Made by a program: the position numbers and the translations under genes
Assembly: GCA_913064925.1 (NCBI GenBank)
Contig: CAJYBN010000008.1
Span: forward strand, 1 to 25,789
Origin: an uncultured Peptococcaceae bacterium
Lineage (GTDB): Bacteria; Bacillota; Desulfotomaculia; Desulfotomaculales; Desulfallaceae
Direction of reading: 5' to 3'
Length of the DNA: 25,789 bases
Notes under the pieces: generated by a model
Databases searched by the model: none
What the model was told of the DNA's origin: nothing
Seen by the model: only the letters and a program-made list of their open reading frames with translations
In this document: positions 1 through 8,174 of the stretch, piece after piece
Numbering within the stretch: the stretch's first letter is position 1
Layout of the letters: every line of letters begins with the position of its first letter

Positions 1-315
1 ATCCGCGGGTTGTGCGGTATGCACAAGGAATACAGGCACCTGGGGCTGCAAGCAGGAAAACTGGCCGTTTACCAGGGCACTCTTGGTTATGACGAGGTTC
101 TATTGCGGGTGGAAAGGAACATTGCCGTGGAAGCGCTTCCCACTGCATGGCAAGAGAAGCTGGCCAAGGCCGCTTACTTCCGGTCCTGCAGCCAAGAGGA
201 AAAAGCGCAACTCCGGGAGTCACTGGAGTTCGTGGACGAGCAAGCCTTAAACAACGTTCTGGAGAATTTTGATGAGTTAAGTGATGATTTGCGCCGAACA
301 GATGTTGCCCCGTGA
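1..315 (+). CDS. bofC: BofC C-terminal domain protein, 5' end cut by window
   Basis: The reading frame is open from base 1, so the gene begins upstream; the first in-window codons read I-R-G-L-C-G. The visible 104 residues contain a short segment (EYRHLGLQAGKLAVYQG) that resembles the C-terminal domain of BofC, the intercompartmental factor which in Bacillus restrains the SpoIVB protease that triggers pro-sigma-K processing. The segment then continues into an acidic helical tail. Position supports the call: bofC also lies just upstream of the ruv-queA-tgt-yajC block in Bacillus subtilis. The N-terminal half and any signal peptide are not visible, so secretion into the forespore intermembrane space is inferred from the family only. 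Confidence 0.68.
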   Translation: MRGLCGMHKEYRHLGLQAGKLAVYQGTLGYDEVLLRVERNIAVEALPTAWQEKLAKAAYFRSCSQEEKAQLRESLEFVDEQALNNVLENFDELSDDLRRTDVAP

Positions 316-352
316 ATATCGTTGTGTTACCATTTAACGGGGAGTGTGTGGG

Positions 353-835
353 ATGCGCATCATGGGGATTGATCCCGGCATCGCCGTCACCGGATACGGT
401 ATGGTTGACCGGGCTGGTAACCGGCTACTGCCGGTGAAATACGGGTGCTTGCGGAGCGCCAGCGATATGCCCCAGCACCTGCGGCTACGCAAGTTATATC
501 AAGGGTTGGCTCAGCTATTGATTGATTATAAACCTGATTGCTTAGCCATTGAAGAACTTTTTTTTAACCGTAACGTGCGTAGTGCCATGTTGGTGGGACA
601 GGCTCATGGCGTGGCTTTGCTGGCCGCTGCCGATGCGGGGATAGAAGTTTACGAATACACCCCCCTGCAAGTCAAGCAAGCGGTAGTGGGACACGGAAGG
701 GCGGAAAAAAGGCAGGTCCAGTGGATGACGCGGATCATACTGGGACTGGGCGAAATGCCCCGCCCCGACGATGCGGCGGACGCTTTGGCCGTTGCCATAT
801 GTCATGCCAACAGGAGCAGGAGCTGGGGGGTTTAG
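353..835 (+). CDS. ruvC: Crossover junction endodeoxyribonuclease RuvC
   Basis: RuvC is the dimeric nuclease that resolves Holliday junctions with RuvAB. The 160-residue product has the family length and all four acidic catalytic residues: D7 in GIDPG, E67 in AIEE, and D140 and D143 in the RPDDAADALA motif near the C-terminus. An in-frame GTG lies 9 bases upstream, but the ATG at 353 is preferred because GGGGAG at 339-344 sits about 8 bases before it and the protein then starts MRIMGIDPG as in relatives. ruvA follows after only four bases, so the two are almost certainly co-transcribed and translationally linked. Confidence 0.97.
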   Translation: MRIMGIDPGIAVTGYGMVDRAGNRLLPVKYGCLRSASDMPQHLRLRKLYQGLAQLLIDYKPDCLAIEELFFNRNVRSAMLVGQAHGVALLAAADAGIEVYEYTPLQVKQAVVGHGRAEKRQVQWMTRIILGLGEMPRPDDAADALAVAICHANRSRSWGV

Positions 836-839
836 GAAT

Positions 840-1454
840 ATGATTGTTTTTCTGCGCGGCAAAGTGGCTGCCGTGGAACCCGAGGCAGTTGTTCTTGATG
901 TAAACGGTATCGGTTACAGGGTCAACGTGACAGCTGAATGTGCAGCGAGGTTGTCGGGCAGCAAGAAAGAAGTGCAGTTACACACCCGCATGATTGTACG
1001 CGAGGACGACATACAGCTTTACGGGTTTCGCACCTCCGAAGAAATAGAGGCCTTTACGCTGCTGTTGGGGGTCAACGGCGTCGGGCCCCGGGCTGCATTA
1101 TCTATACTTTCGGTGTTAACGCCCCGGGGGTTGGGCAGGGCATTGGCTGCTGAGGATATACCAGCCTTAACGCGGGTGCCGGGTGTGGGTAAAAAAACGG
1201 CCCAGCGTCTGGTGCTGGAATTGAAAGATAAGTTCACCAAGCTGCAGCCGGCCCTGGCCGAATTACCGACGCGCCAACAAGCTGCACGGGTTTCCCTCTT
1301 GGATGAAGCCAAATCGGCCTTAGCGGCACTAGGTTACGGGGCGGAAGAGGCCGGGGAGGCGCTGCGCAAAGTAATACAATCATGGCAGGGCGACGGCGAT
1401 TTAGCAGAACTGGTCACAGGGGCCCTGCGGCTGCTGGATAAAAAAAATAAATAA
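840..1454 (+). CDS. ruvA: Holliday junction branch migration protein RuvA
   Basis: RuvA binds four-way DNA junctions as a tetramer and loads the RuvB motor. The 204-residue product shows the expected three parts: an N-terminal OB fold (residues 1-63, starting MIVFLRGKV), two helix-hairpin-helix motifs (GVNGVG near 77-82 and VPGVGKKTAQ near 113-122), and a C-terminal RuvB-contacting helical domain (about 155-203). A longer in-frame reading from 771 would lie inside ruvC and is rejected, because the ATG at 840 gives the canonical N-terminus. The start lies four bases past the ruvC stop, with AGGA inside the ruvC end as the likely ribosome site. Confidence 0.97.
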   Translation: MIVFLRGKVAAVEPEAVVLDVNGIGYRVNVTAECAARLSGSKKEVQLHTRMIVREDDIQLYGFRTSEEIEAFTLLLGVNGVGPRAALSILSVLTPRGLGRALAAEDIPALTRVPGVGKKTAQRLVLELKDKFTKLQPALAELPTRQQAARVSLLDEAKSALAALGYGAEEAGEALRKVIQSWQGDGDLAELVTGALRLLDKKNK

Positions 1455-1502
1455 GGGGGTTGGCTCCGGTTTGTTGTATATCGCGGCAACCGGGGGCGCG
1501 GT

Positions 1503-2534
1503 ATGGCTGAGCTGGACAAGGAAAGAATAATATCGGCCGCTTTGCGGGAGGAGGACAAAGAAACCGAGCCTGGCTTGCGGCCTAGGAAACTGAGCGAGTA
1601 CATAGGACAGGGTAAGGTTAAGGAAACCATAGAAATTTTTATCAAAGCCGCATTGCAGCGCAACGAGCCGCTGGACCACGTACTGTTGTTCGGCCCGCCC
1701 GGGCTGGGCAAAACCACGCTGGCCAATGTTATATCCAACGAAATGGGGGTCAACATTCGCACCACTTCGGGGCCGGCCATTGAACGACCCGGCGATTTAG
1801 CCGCCATATTGACCAATTTACATCATGGAGACATATTGTTTATTGACGAGGTACACAGGTTGAGCCGGGCGGTGGAGGAAATACTGTACCCGGCCATGGA
1901 GGACTTCGCCTTGGATATAATCATCGGCAAGGGGCCGGGAGCGCGGTCTTTGCGGATTGACCTGCCTCGCTTCACCCTCATCGGTGCCACCACCAGGGCC
2001 GGGCTGATGACCTCCCCTTTACGTGACCGTTTCGGGGTGATCAGCAGACTAGACTATTATTCACCGGCGGACTTGGTTACCATTATTAACAGATCGGCTC
2101 GCATCTTGAACGTTAAATTGGAGAGCGAAGGGGCTGAGGAAATTGCCCGCCGCTCCCGCGGAACACCCCGGGTAGCCAACCGGCTGCTTAAACGGGTGCG
2201 CGATTACGCTCAGGTCAAGGCAGATGGCGTAATTACGCGTGAAGTGGCCGTGGAGGCGTTGGAGTTTTTCGAAGTTGATCCGCTGGGCCTCGACCAGGCG
2301 GATCGCCGGGTGCTTACCGCCATAATTACCAAGTTTGGCGGCGGGCCCGTAGGTGTGGAAACCATTGCGGCGGCGACAGGTGAAGAGGTGGGCACCATCG
2401 AGGACGTTTACGAGCCTTATCTGCTGCAGCTGGGGCTGCTGGCCCGCACCCCGCGCGGCCGGGTGGCGACGCCTGAGGCGTATAAGCACTTGAATTACAG
2501 CTTGCCCCGGCAAAAACAGCCCACCCTTTGGTAG
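1503..2534 (+). CDS. ruvB: Holliday junction branch migration ATPase RuvB
   Basis: RuvB is the hexameric AAA+ helicase that drives branch migration with RuvA. The 343-residue product has Walker A GPPGLGKT (64-71), Walker B ILFIDE (111-116), the sensor-1 segment IGATTRAG, the arginine-finger region LRDRFG, and a C-terminal winged-helix domain ending in the LNY segment usual for RuvB. Family length and N-terminal RPRKLSEYIGQ agree. It follows ruvA by 48 bases with a G-rich site ahead of the ATG, completing ruvC-A-B as one transcription unit. Confidence 0.98.
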   Translation: MAELDKERIISAALREEDKETEPGLRPRKLSEYIGQGKVKETIEIFIKAALQRNEPLDHVLLFGPPGLGKTTLANVISNEMGVNIRTTSGPAIERPGDLAAILTNLHHGDILFIDEVHRLSRAVEEILYPAMEDFALDIIIGKGPGARSLRIDLPRFTLIGATTRAGLMTSPLRDRFGVISRLDYYSPADLVTIINRSARILNVKLESEGAEEIARRSRGTPRVANRLLKRVRDYAQVKADGVITREVAVEALEFFEVDPLGLDQADRRVLTAIITKFGGGPVGVETIAAATGEEVGTIEDVYEPYLLQLGLLARTPRGRVATPEAYKHLNYSLPRQKQPTLW

Positions 2535-2600
2535 GTGCGACAGTGGGCAAGCAGCCCGCTATAATTCAATAAATAAATACACTAACCGGGGGAACTAGCG

Positions 2601-3161
2601 ATGAAAATTTTACTGCACACTTGCTGCGGACCTTGCACAATTTACCCGCTGGAAAAACTCAAAGAAGCGGAGCACCAGGTTCATGCCTTTTTTTATAACC
2701 CCAACATTCACCCTTACACCGAATGGGAGAAAAGAAGGGGTGCATTGCTGGCATTTGCCCGCAGCAACGACCTGCCGGTGATTGACGCGGGCGATTACGA
2801 CCTGGAAGGTTACTTGCGGGAGGTGGTGCACCGGGAAGCCTTACGCTGCCGGTTCTGTTACGGTATGCGGTTGCGCCGGACGGCTCAGGTGGCGCGGCGG
2901 GGTAAGTTTGACGCTTTCAGCACCACTATGCTGGTCAGCCCTTACCAAAAGCACGAGCTTATCAAGGAAATCGGCCTTGTCGTGGCGGAGGAAACCGGGG
3001 TGCCCTTCTTTTACGAGGATTTCCGATCCGGATATCGCCGGGCCGTGGAGCTGTCGCGGTCGCTCGGCATGTACCGGCAACAGTATTGCGGCTGCATATA
3101 TAGCGAAAAGGAACGCTTCGCACATCGAAGCAAACAAGCGGAACGGGGGAAGGAAAAATGA
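2601..3161 (+). CDS. queH: Epoxyqueuosine reductase QueH (DUF208 family)
   Basis: QueH catalyses the last step of queuosine synthesis in tRNA, reducing epoxyqueuosine without cobalamin; it replaces QueG in many anaerobes. The 186-residue product starts MKILLHTCCGPC and keeps the iron-binding cysteines: C8, C9 and C12 at the N-terminus and C83-x2-C86 (CRFC) in the middle, plus the C-terminal C163-G-C165 pair. The ribosome site GGGGGAA sits ahead of the ATG. It shares the locus with queA and tgt, so the tRNA-guanine exchange, ring transfer and epoxide reduction steps are all present. The next gene overlaps its stop by four bases (ATGA). Confidence 0.95.
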   Translation: MKILLHTCCGPCTIYPLEKLKEAEHQVHAFFYNPNIHPYTEWEKRRGALLAFARSNDLPVIDAGDYDLEGYLREVVHREALRCRFCYGMRLRRTAQVARRGKFDAFSTTMLVSPYQKHELIKEIGLVVAEETGVPFFYEDFRSGYRRAVELSRSLGMYRQQYCGCIYSEKERFAHRSKQAERGKEK

Positions 3162-3382
3162 ATTCCCTTTACGACATCGGCAAGCTGATAGTGTTTTTGG
3201 GGATAATTATGGTAGTCGCCGGCGGCTTTTTGATGGCAGCGGGCAAGATTGCCGGCTTGGGTAGACTGCCGGGCGACATTTACATCCAAAAGGGGAATTT
3301 TACCTTTTACTTTCCCGTTGTAACCATGCTTATCATGAGCTTGTTATTGACCTTGCTTTTAAACCTACTGTTTAGAAGATAA
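3158..3382 (+). CDS. DUF2905 family small membrane protein
   Basis: This 74-residue protein has two hydrophobic segments (about residues 8-28 and 52-71) separated by a conserved polar stretch GLGRLPGDIYIQKGNFTFYFP. That layout and the LPGDI..G...FYFP signature match the DUF2905 family, whose function is not known to me. Its start overlaps the queH stop by four bases, which indicates translational coupling and membership in the same operon. Only membrane localisation can be inferred. Confidence 0.88.
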   Translation: MNSLYDIGKLIVFLGIIMVVAGGFLMAAGKIAGLGRLPGDIYIQKGNFTFYFPVVTMLIMSLLLTLLLNLLFRR

Positions 3383-3458
3383 AGCAGCCCGGCCAGCAGG
3401 AAAAATACAGGCTATTGTCGAACTTTCCTCCGGTATGTTTGGCGCGGGAGGTCATTTT

Positions 3459-4886
3459 ATGCCGGGTAAATTCGCCAGCAAGGGTTACCGCTTCATTGCC
3501 TGGATGGCCGTGGTGTCGGTGGTTTTTCTTTTAGCTTGGCCCGCGGGGACGGCCGGGGCCGGGGTTCGGGTTACCCCCGAAACCGTTCGGGTGGGGCTTA
3601 TGCAGGGAGTACCGGAAGTTTCATTTAGCTTTCAGGGCAAGTACAGGTTAATCAATGATTTTAACGGGCAAGTCATCGCCGAAGACGATCAGGGTCACCT
3701 TTGGCAGGTGAAAAACGCTGACGGGCTTTGCCTAGTTTTGAAGGACGGCGAAAAATTAGGGGCGTTTACCGGTCCCATAAAGGCGAAGCAGGTTAACATC
3801 AAGCGAAGCATACTGGCGGGTAACGGCATTTGGCTGCAAAAGGATTCCCTTACATCTCTGGCCGTGCAAAGGGCCGGCCAAAATGTTAGCCAGTTGCCAG
3901 AAGACCATTCAACTTATTATGTGGTGGACGGAAGCGGGCGGGTTGTGCCGCTGCCGCGTGGTTGGCTGAACCTGGTACGCCTGGAAAACGGCGCGGCCAG
4001 TCATTACCGGGGCAACCTGGAAATCAGGCCGGCCGCCGAAGGATTGACGGTGGTTAATGAACTGCCCATCGAGCAATACCTGTACGGCGTGGTACCGGCC
4101 GAAATGCCTTCGTTTTTCCCTGTGGAAGCTTTAAAGGCCCAGGCGGTGGCCTCGCGGAGCTACACCATTACCCAGCTGGGTAGCTACGCCGCTTTCGGTT
4201 TTGACGTGCTGGACAACCAGTACAGCCAGGTATATAAGGGTTACGACGAAGAAGATCCCATTACCACGGAGGCCGTTGATGCTACGAAAGGATTGGTGCT
4301 CCAGTACCGCGGGCAGCCAGTAGCGGCATTTTTCCATTCCTCCAGCGGGGGTTGCACGGAAAACAGCGAGGATGTATGGAAAGATTCCCTGCCCTACATT
4401 CGGTCCAAGGAGGATCCTTTTGACCATAATGATAAATATTATAACTGGACGGTTACCTATTCAGCTGACCAGTTGACAGCCACGGTCAACAGGCAGCTGC
4501 CCAAGTTTCTCGACCCTGAGAAATTACCACATTTTGCCATAATAACCGACCTCCAGGAATTGGAACGCACATCCACTGGCCTACGGGTAAAAAAAATGCT
4601 TATTAAAGGGCTAGACGCGCAGGGTAAACCACTGTGCCTGGAAGTTTATAATGCCGACCGGGTGCGGATTGCGCTGGGCCTGCGCAGTGCCCTGTTCAAG
4701 ATGCGGAAGTATACCAAACCCGATGGTACACTTGACAAGGTGACTTTTACTGGAAGCGGCTGGGGCCACGGCCTGGGGATGTCCCAATGGGGAGCCGCGG
4801 GGCTGGCTTCTCAAGGTTATAGTTTCCAGGATATTTTGCAATACTATTATACAGGCGTAAAATTGGTTAATAATTATGGAATGTAA
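3459..4886 (+). CDS. SpoIID/LytB domain protein (cortex/peptidoglycan lytic factor)
   Basis: Members of the SpoIID/LytB family are membrane-anchored or exported peptidoglycan-acting proteins; SpoIID itself is a lytic transglycosylase needed for engulfment. The 475-residue product starts with a basic stretch and a hydrophobic export segment (about residues 12-34, ending AGTAGAG). A beta-rich region follows, then the SpoIID domain with PIEQYLYGVVPAEMPS and AQAVASRSYT, the SSSGGCTE block, and the C-terminal GSGWGHGLGMSQWGA motif. The ATG at 3459 is chosen over 3435 because GGGAGG at 3446-3451 lies seven bases before it. This is probably a SpoIID paralogue rather than the main spoIID gene, which usually sits elsewhere. 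queA begins two bases after its stop. Confidence 0.9.
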   Translation: MPGKFASKGYRFIAWMAVVSVVFLLAWPAGTAGAGVRVTPETVRVGLMQGVPEVSFSFQGKYRLINDFNGQVIAEDDQGHLWQVKNADGLCLVLKDGEKLGAFTGPIKAKQVNIKRSILAGNGIWLQKDSLTSLAVQRAGQNVSQLPEDHSTYYVVDGSGRVVPLPRGWLNLVRLENGAASHYRGNLEIRPAAEGLTVVNELPIEQYLYGVVPAEMPSFFPVEALKAQAVASRSYTITQLGSYAAFGFDVLDNQYSQVYKGYDEEDPITTEAVDATKGLVLQYRGQPVAAFFHSSSGGCTENSEDVWKDSLPYIRSKEDPFDHNDKYYNWTVTYSADQLTATVNRQLPKFLDPEKLPHFAIITDLQELERTSTGLRVKKMLIKGLDAQGKPLCLEVYNADRVRIALGLRSALFKMRKYTKPDGTLDKVTFTGSGWGHGLGMSQWGAAGLASQGYSFQDILQYYYTGVKLVNNYGM

Positions 4887-4888
4887 CC

Positions 4889-5911
4889 ATGAAAATCACC
4901 GATTTTGATTATTACCTGCCCGAGGAACTTATTGCCCAGGAACCTGCGCCCAAAAGAGACGAGTCCAGGTTGATGATTCTGTGTAAGGACGGGGGGGAAC
5001 CGGAACACAGGATATTCAGGGACATTGTCAATTACATAAAACCGCAGGACGTGCTGGTTATTAACAATACTAAGGTGTTACCGGCCCGGTTATGGGGTAA
5101 AAAGAAAGGTTCCGGTGCCAAAATTGAGGTATTGCTGCTCACCCGGTTGGACGAACAAACCTGGGAAGTGCTGGTACGTCCCGGGCGCCGCGTGCCTCCC
5201 GGAACGGAAATTATTTTTAACGAGGACCTGCGGTGTACCGTAGAGGCCACGACGCCCGAGGGGTGTCGCATTTGCAATTTTCATCACCGCGGGGAATTTG
5301 AGCGCCTTTTAGACAAGCTGGGAGCCATGCCCCTACCGCCGTATATTAAAAAACAGCCGCGGGACCCGGAGCGTTACCAAACCGTTTACGCTCGCCACCC
5401 GGGGTCTGCCGCCGCGCCGACTGCCGGCCTGCATTTTACACCCCAGCTGCTGGATGATATTAGGAGCCAGGGTACCGCCGTGGTTCCGGTGCTGTTGCAC
5501 GTCGGGCTGGGTACTTTCAGGCCGGTCAAGGTGCAGGATATTACCCGGCACCACATGCACGCCGAGTATTACGAAATTACACCCGAAGCGGCGCGGGTGA
5601 TTAATGAAACCAAGGCCAAAGGCGGCAGGGTGATAGCGGTGGGTACGACCACCACCAGGTGTTTGGAAGAAGCGGCGGCTCAAGACGGCAGCGTGCGCCC
5701 CGGCGCGGGTTGGAGCGAGTTGTTTATTTATCCCGGCTATGAGTTCCGCGTCATTGACGGGTTAGTGACCAATTTCCATTTACCGCGCAGCACGCTGCTT
5801 ATGATGGTGAGCGCGCTGGTAGGCCGGGATCGGTTGCTCCAAGCCTATGCAGAAGCCGTGCGCTTGCGATACCGGTTTTTTAGTTTCGGTGATGCCATGC
5901 TGATCATATAA
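4889..5911 (+). CDS. queA: S-adenosylmethionine:tRNA ribosyltransferase-isomerase QueA
   Basis: QueA transfers and isomerises the ribosyl group of S-adenosylmethionine onto preQ1 in tRNA to form epoxyqueuosine. The 340-residue length and family segments agree: N-terminal FDYYLPEELIAQ with PAPKRDESRL, central VLVINNTKVLPARL, the PTAGLHFT segment, and the C-terminal VTNFHLPRSTLLMMVSAL. The gene starts two bases after the spoIID-like gene with only a weak GGA site, so translation probably depends on ribosomes from upstream. It is followed by tgt after 22 bases with AAGGGAG in the gap. Confidence 0.98.
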   Translation: MKITDFDYYLPEELIAQEPAPKRDESRLMILCKDGGEPEHRIFRDIVNYIKPQDVLVINNTKVLPARLWGKKKGSGAKIEVLLLTRLDEQTWEVLVRPGRRVPPGTEIIFNEDLRCTVEATTPEGCRICNFHHRGEFERLLDKLGAMPLPPYIKKQPRDPERYQTVYARHPGSAAAPTAGLHFTPQLLDDIRSQGTAVVPVLLHVGLGTFRPVKVQDITRHHMHAEYYEITPEAARVINETKAKGGRVIAVGTTTTRCLEEAAAQDGSVRPGAGWSELFIYPGYEFRVIDGLVTNFHLPRSTLLMMVSALVGRDRLLQAYAEAVRLRYRFFSFGDAMLII

Positions 5912-5933
5912 TTGTGACACAAGGGAGAACGCA

Positions 5934-7046
5934 ATGTCTGTAAGCTTCAGAATAATCCTGGAAGACCCGGAAAGCAGGGCCCGGCTGGGTGTGCTTAAAA
6001 CCCCACACGGTGAGGTGCAAACGCCCGTTTTCATGCCTGTTGGCACGCAGGCTAGCGTAAAAACCATGACCCCCCATGAAGTCCGCGAAGTGGGCGGTAC
6101 CATGGTGTTAAGCAACACCTACCACCTGTACCTGCGGCCGGGGCAGGAGATCGTGGCCGGAGCCGGCGGCTTGCACGGGTTTATGAACTGGCCCGGGCCC
6201 ATCCTTACGGACAGCGGCGGTTTCCAGATTTTCAGCCTAGGCCCGCTACGCCGGATCACCGACGAGGGGGTAACTTTTCGCAGCCATATTGACGGGTCTG
6301 AACACTTTTTCAGCCCGGAAAAATCTATGGAAGTGCAAATGGTGTTGGGAGCCGATGTGGCCATGGCCTTTGATGAATGCGCGCCTTACCCTTGCAGCTA
6401 TGAGGATGCCCGCAAAGCGGTGGAACGCACTACCCGCTGGGCGGAACGCTGCCTCAAGCGGCACGACCGGAAGGACCAGGCCCTTTTCGGCATTATCCAG
6501 GGCGGTACTTATCGCGACCTGCGCCTGCAGAGCGCCGCTGCTATTACCGCCATGGACTTTCCCGGCTACGGTATAGGGGGGTTAAGTGTAGGGGAGCCAA
6601 AACCACTGATGTACGAGGTACTGGATTACCTAGTGCCGGTCTTGCCCCGGGACAAGCCCCGCTACCTGATGGGAGTGGGTTCGCCGGACTGCCTGCTGGA
6701 AGGTGTTTTTCGCGGTGTGGACATGTTTGACTGCGTTTTACCCACGCGGATAGCCCGCAACGGCACCATCTTCACCAAAGACGGCAGGCTGACAGTTCGC
6801 AACGCTGAATTTGCGCGGGATTTCCGTCCCTTGGATCCCGAATGCGATTGCTACACCTGCCGGAATTTTACCCGTGCCTACGTGAGACACCTGCTGAAAG
6901 CAAATGAAGTGTTGGGCATACGCCTTACCACATGGCATAACTTGTATTTCGTACTGAAACTAATGCGGGACATACGTCAAGCGATAAGGGGGAAATATTT
7001 CAGCGCATTTAAAAGGGATTTTTTGCGTCGTTTCAATGCCGGGTAA
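5934..7046 (+). CDS. tgt: tRNA-guanine transglycosylase Tgt
   Basis: Tgt exchanges the wobble guanine of GUN anticodons for preQ1. The 370-residue product shows the catalytic base D93 in TDSGGFQ, the nucleophile D266 in VDMFDCVLPTR, the substrate loop GIGGLSVGEP, and the zinc site C304-x-C306-x2-C309 with H335. Length and order are those of the bacterial enzyme. It sits between queA and yajC as in many Firmicutes. A gap of 91 bases with no clear terminator separates it from yajC. Confidence 0.98.
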   Translation: MSVSFRIILEDPESRARLGVLKTPHGEVQTPVFMPVGTQASVKTMTPHEVREVGGTMVLSNTYHLYLRPGQEIVAGAGGLHGFMNWPGPILTDSGGFQIFSLGPLRRITDEGVTFRSHIDGSEHFFSPEKSMEVQMVLGADVAMAFDECAPYPCSYEDARKAVERTTRWAERCLKRHDRKDQALFGIIQGGTYRDLRLQSAAAITAMDFPGYGIGGLSVGEPKPLMYEVLDYLVPVLPRDKPRYLMGVGSPDCLLEGVFRGVDMFDCVLPTRIARNGTIFTKDGRLTVRNAEFARDFRPLDPECDCYTCRNFTRAYVRHLLKANEVLGIRLTTWHNLYFVLKLMRDIRQAIRGKYFSAFKRDFLRRFNAG

Positions 7047-7137
7047 AAAGATGACAGAATAAAAAAGGGAATTCACCAGCAATAAAGAATTAGTAAAAAG
7101 TTTTGGTAATGCAGCCGGCAGAGAAAGGAGGGGGACA

Positions 7138-7428
7138 GTGGATCAATCCGTAATTGGTATTTTATATATTGTCGGCTTGTTTGCGTTGCTTTGGTTTTTG
7201 TTAATAAGACCCCAGCAACAACGCCAGAAGAAGCACGCGGAAATGGTACGTAATCTTAAAGTTAACGATGCAGTAATCACCGTAGGCGGCATATACGGCA
7301 CCATCGTCAAGGTTAAGGAAGACACTTTCATACTCAGAATAGCGGACAACGTACGCATTGAGATTTTAAAAAACGCCGTTTCCCAAAAGAGACCCGACGG
7401 TGAAAAAGGGGAAAGTGACAAAGAATAG
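7138..7428 (+). CDS. yajC: Preprotein translocase subunit YajC
   Basis: YajC is a single-pass membrane partner of SecDF in the Sec holo-translocon. The 96-residue product has one N-terminal membrane segment (about residues 5-22), the juxtamembrane IRPQQQRQKKH motif typical of the family, and a basic-acidic cytosolic beta domain (VNDAVITVGGIYGTIVKV). The GTG start at 7138 is supported by AAAGGAGGGG at 7124-7133. A hairpin with a T-run directly follows the stop, so part of the transcription may end here before the HD-secD-secF genes. Confidence 0.95.
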   Translation: MDQSVIGILYIVGLFALLWFLLIRPQQQRQKKHAEMVRNLKVNDAVITVGGIYGTIVKVKEDTFILRIADNVRIEILKNAVSQKRPDGEKGESDKE

Positions 7429-7435
7429 CTCTTTG

Positions 7436-7460
7436 GAGTAGACCCCGGTCTACTCTTTTT
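7436..7460 (+). terminator. Intrinsic terminator after yajC
   Basis: GAGTAGAC (7436-7443) pairs perfectly with GTCTACTC (7448-7455) around a CCCG tetraloop, followed by five T residues. It starts eight bases past the yajC stop. The next gene has its ribosome site only about 20 bases later, with no room for a convincing promoter, so this looks like an attenuating rather than absolute terminator inside the operon. Confidence 0.85.
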
Positions 7461-7495
7461 ATTGAGCAGTTTTGCGGCTTGGAGGAGGCCTGAGT

Positions 7496-8155
7496 TTGGT
7501 TACGCTAACCGATGTAAAAAGCAATCCGGTTCTGGACAGTTTTATACGTAAAGGAAACGAATACCTAGGAGTAATGGGTTTTACCGAACACGGCTACCGA
7601 CATGTCAACCTGGTTTCCAGTATAGCCAAAAACATTTTGCTCAAACTTGGTTACAGCCGGCGGGAGGCTGAATTGGCAGCCATTGCCGGGTACTTGCACG
7701 ATATAGGCAACGTGGTCAGCCGGAACGATCACGGCATCTCTGGCGCCACGCTGTGCTACCCCATATTGCTGCAGTTGGGTATGGAGCCGGGCGATGTGGC
7801 CACCGTTATATCGGCCGTTGCCAACCACGAGGAAGATTATGGGCAGCCGGTCAATACCGTGGCGGCCGCGCTGATCCTGGCGGACAAGTCCGACGTACAC
7901 CGCTCGCGGGTGCGCAACCAGGATTTTGCTACTTTTGACATCCATGACCGGGTGAATTACGCGGTAGAGCATTCCTTTGTTCGGGTGGATGAAAAAAAGC
8001 ACACCATTACCATGGAATTGAACATTAATACAGAGATATGCCCCGTTATGGAGTACTTTGAAATTTTTCTCACCCGGATGATGTTGTGCAGAAGGGCGGC
8101 GGTATTTTTAAACTGCAGCTTTGAGCTGGTGGTAAACGGAACCAGATTACTGTAA
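7496..8155 (+). CDS. HD-domain phosphohydrolase of unknown substrate
   Basis: This 219-residue protein has the HD metal-phosphohydrolase signature in order: H36 (GYRHV), H68-D69 (GYLHDIGN), H111 (VANHEEDYG), and D130 with D133 (ILADKSDV). A C-terminal beta-rich part of about 80 residues follows. Such enzymes hydrolyse phosphate esters or nucleotides, but nothing here identifies the substrate. The TTG start at 7496 is preferred because GGAGGAGG at 7481-7488 is correctly spaced; the earlier in-frame TTG at 7472 has no such site. It lies between yajC and secD and shares their orientation, which suggests co-expression with the Sec accessory genes. Confidence 0.88.
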   Translation: MVTLTDVKSNPVLDSFIRKGNEYLGVMGFTEHGYRHVNLVSSIAKNILLKLGYSRREAELAAIAGYLHDIGNVVSRNDHGISGATLCYPILLQLGMEPGDVATVISAVANHEEDYGQPVNTVAAALILADKSDVHRSRVRNQDFATFDIHDRVNYAVEHSFVRVDEKKHTITMELNINTEICPVMEYFEIFLTRMMLCRRAAVFLNCSFELVVNGTRLL

Positions 8156-8174
8156 CGACCTGAGGGGGAGAGTT

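Noticed and set aside
2061..2513. 150-residue antisense frame within ruvB
   Set aside because: It is a shadow of the highly conserved ruvB coding sequence with no independent support.
2535..2600. Possible preQ1 riboswitch ahead of queH
   Set aside because: There is a small stem (AGTGGGC with GCCCGCT) and a later ACTAACC, but the loop is too short and lacks the sequence that would pair with the 3' tail, and the ribosome site is not part of the fold. The stem also lacks a T-run, so it was not called a terminator.
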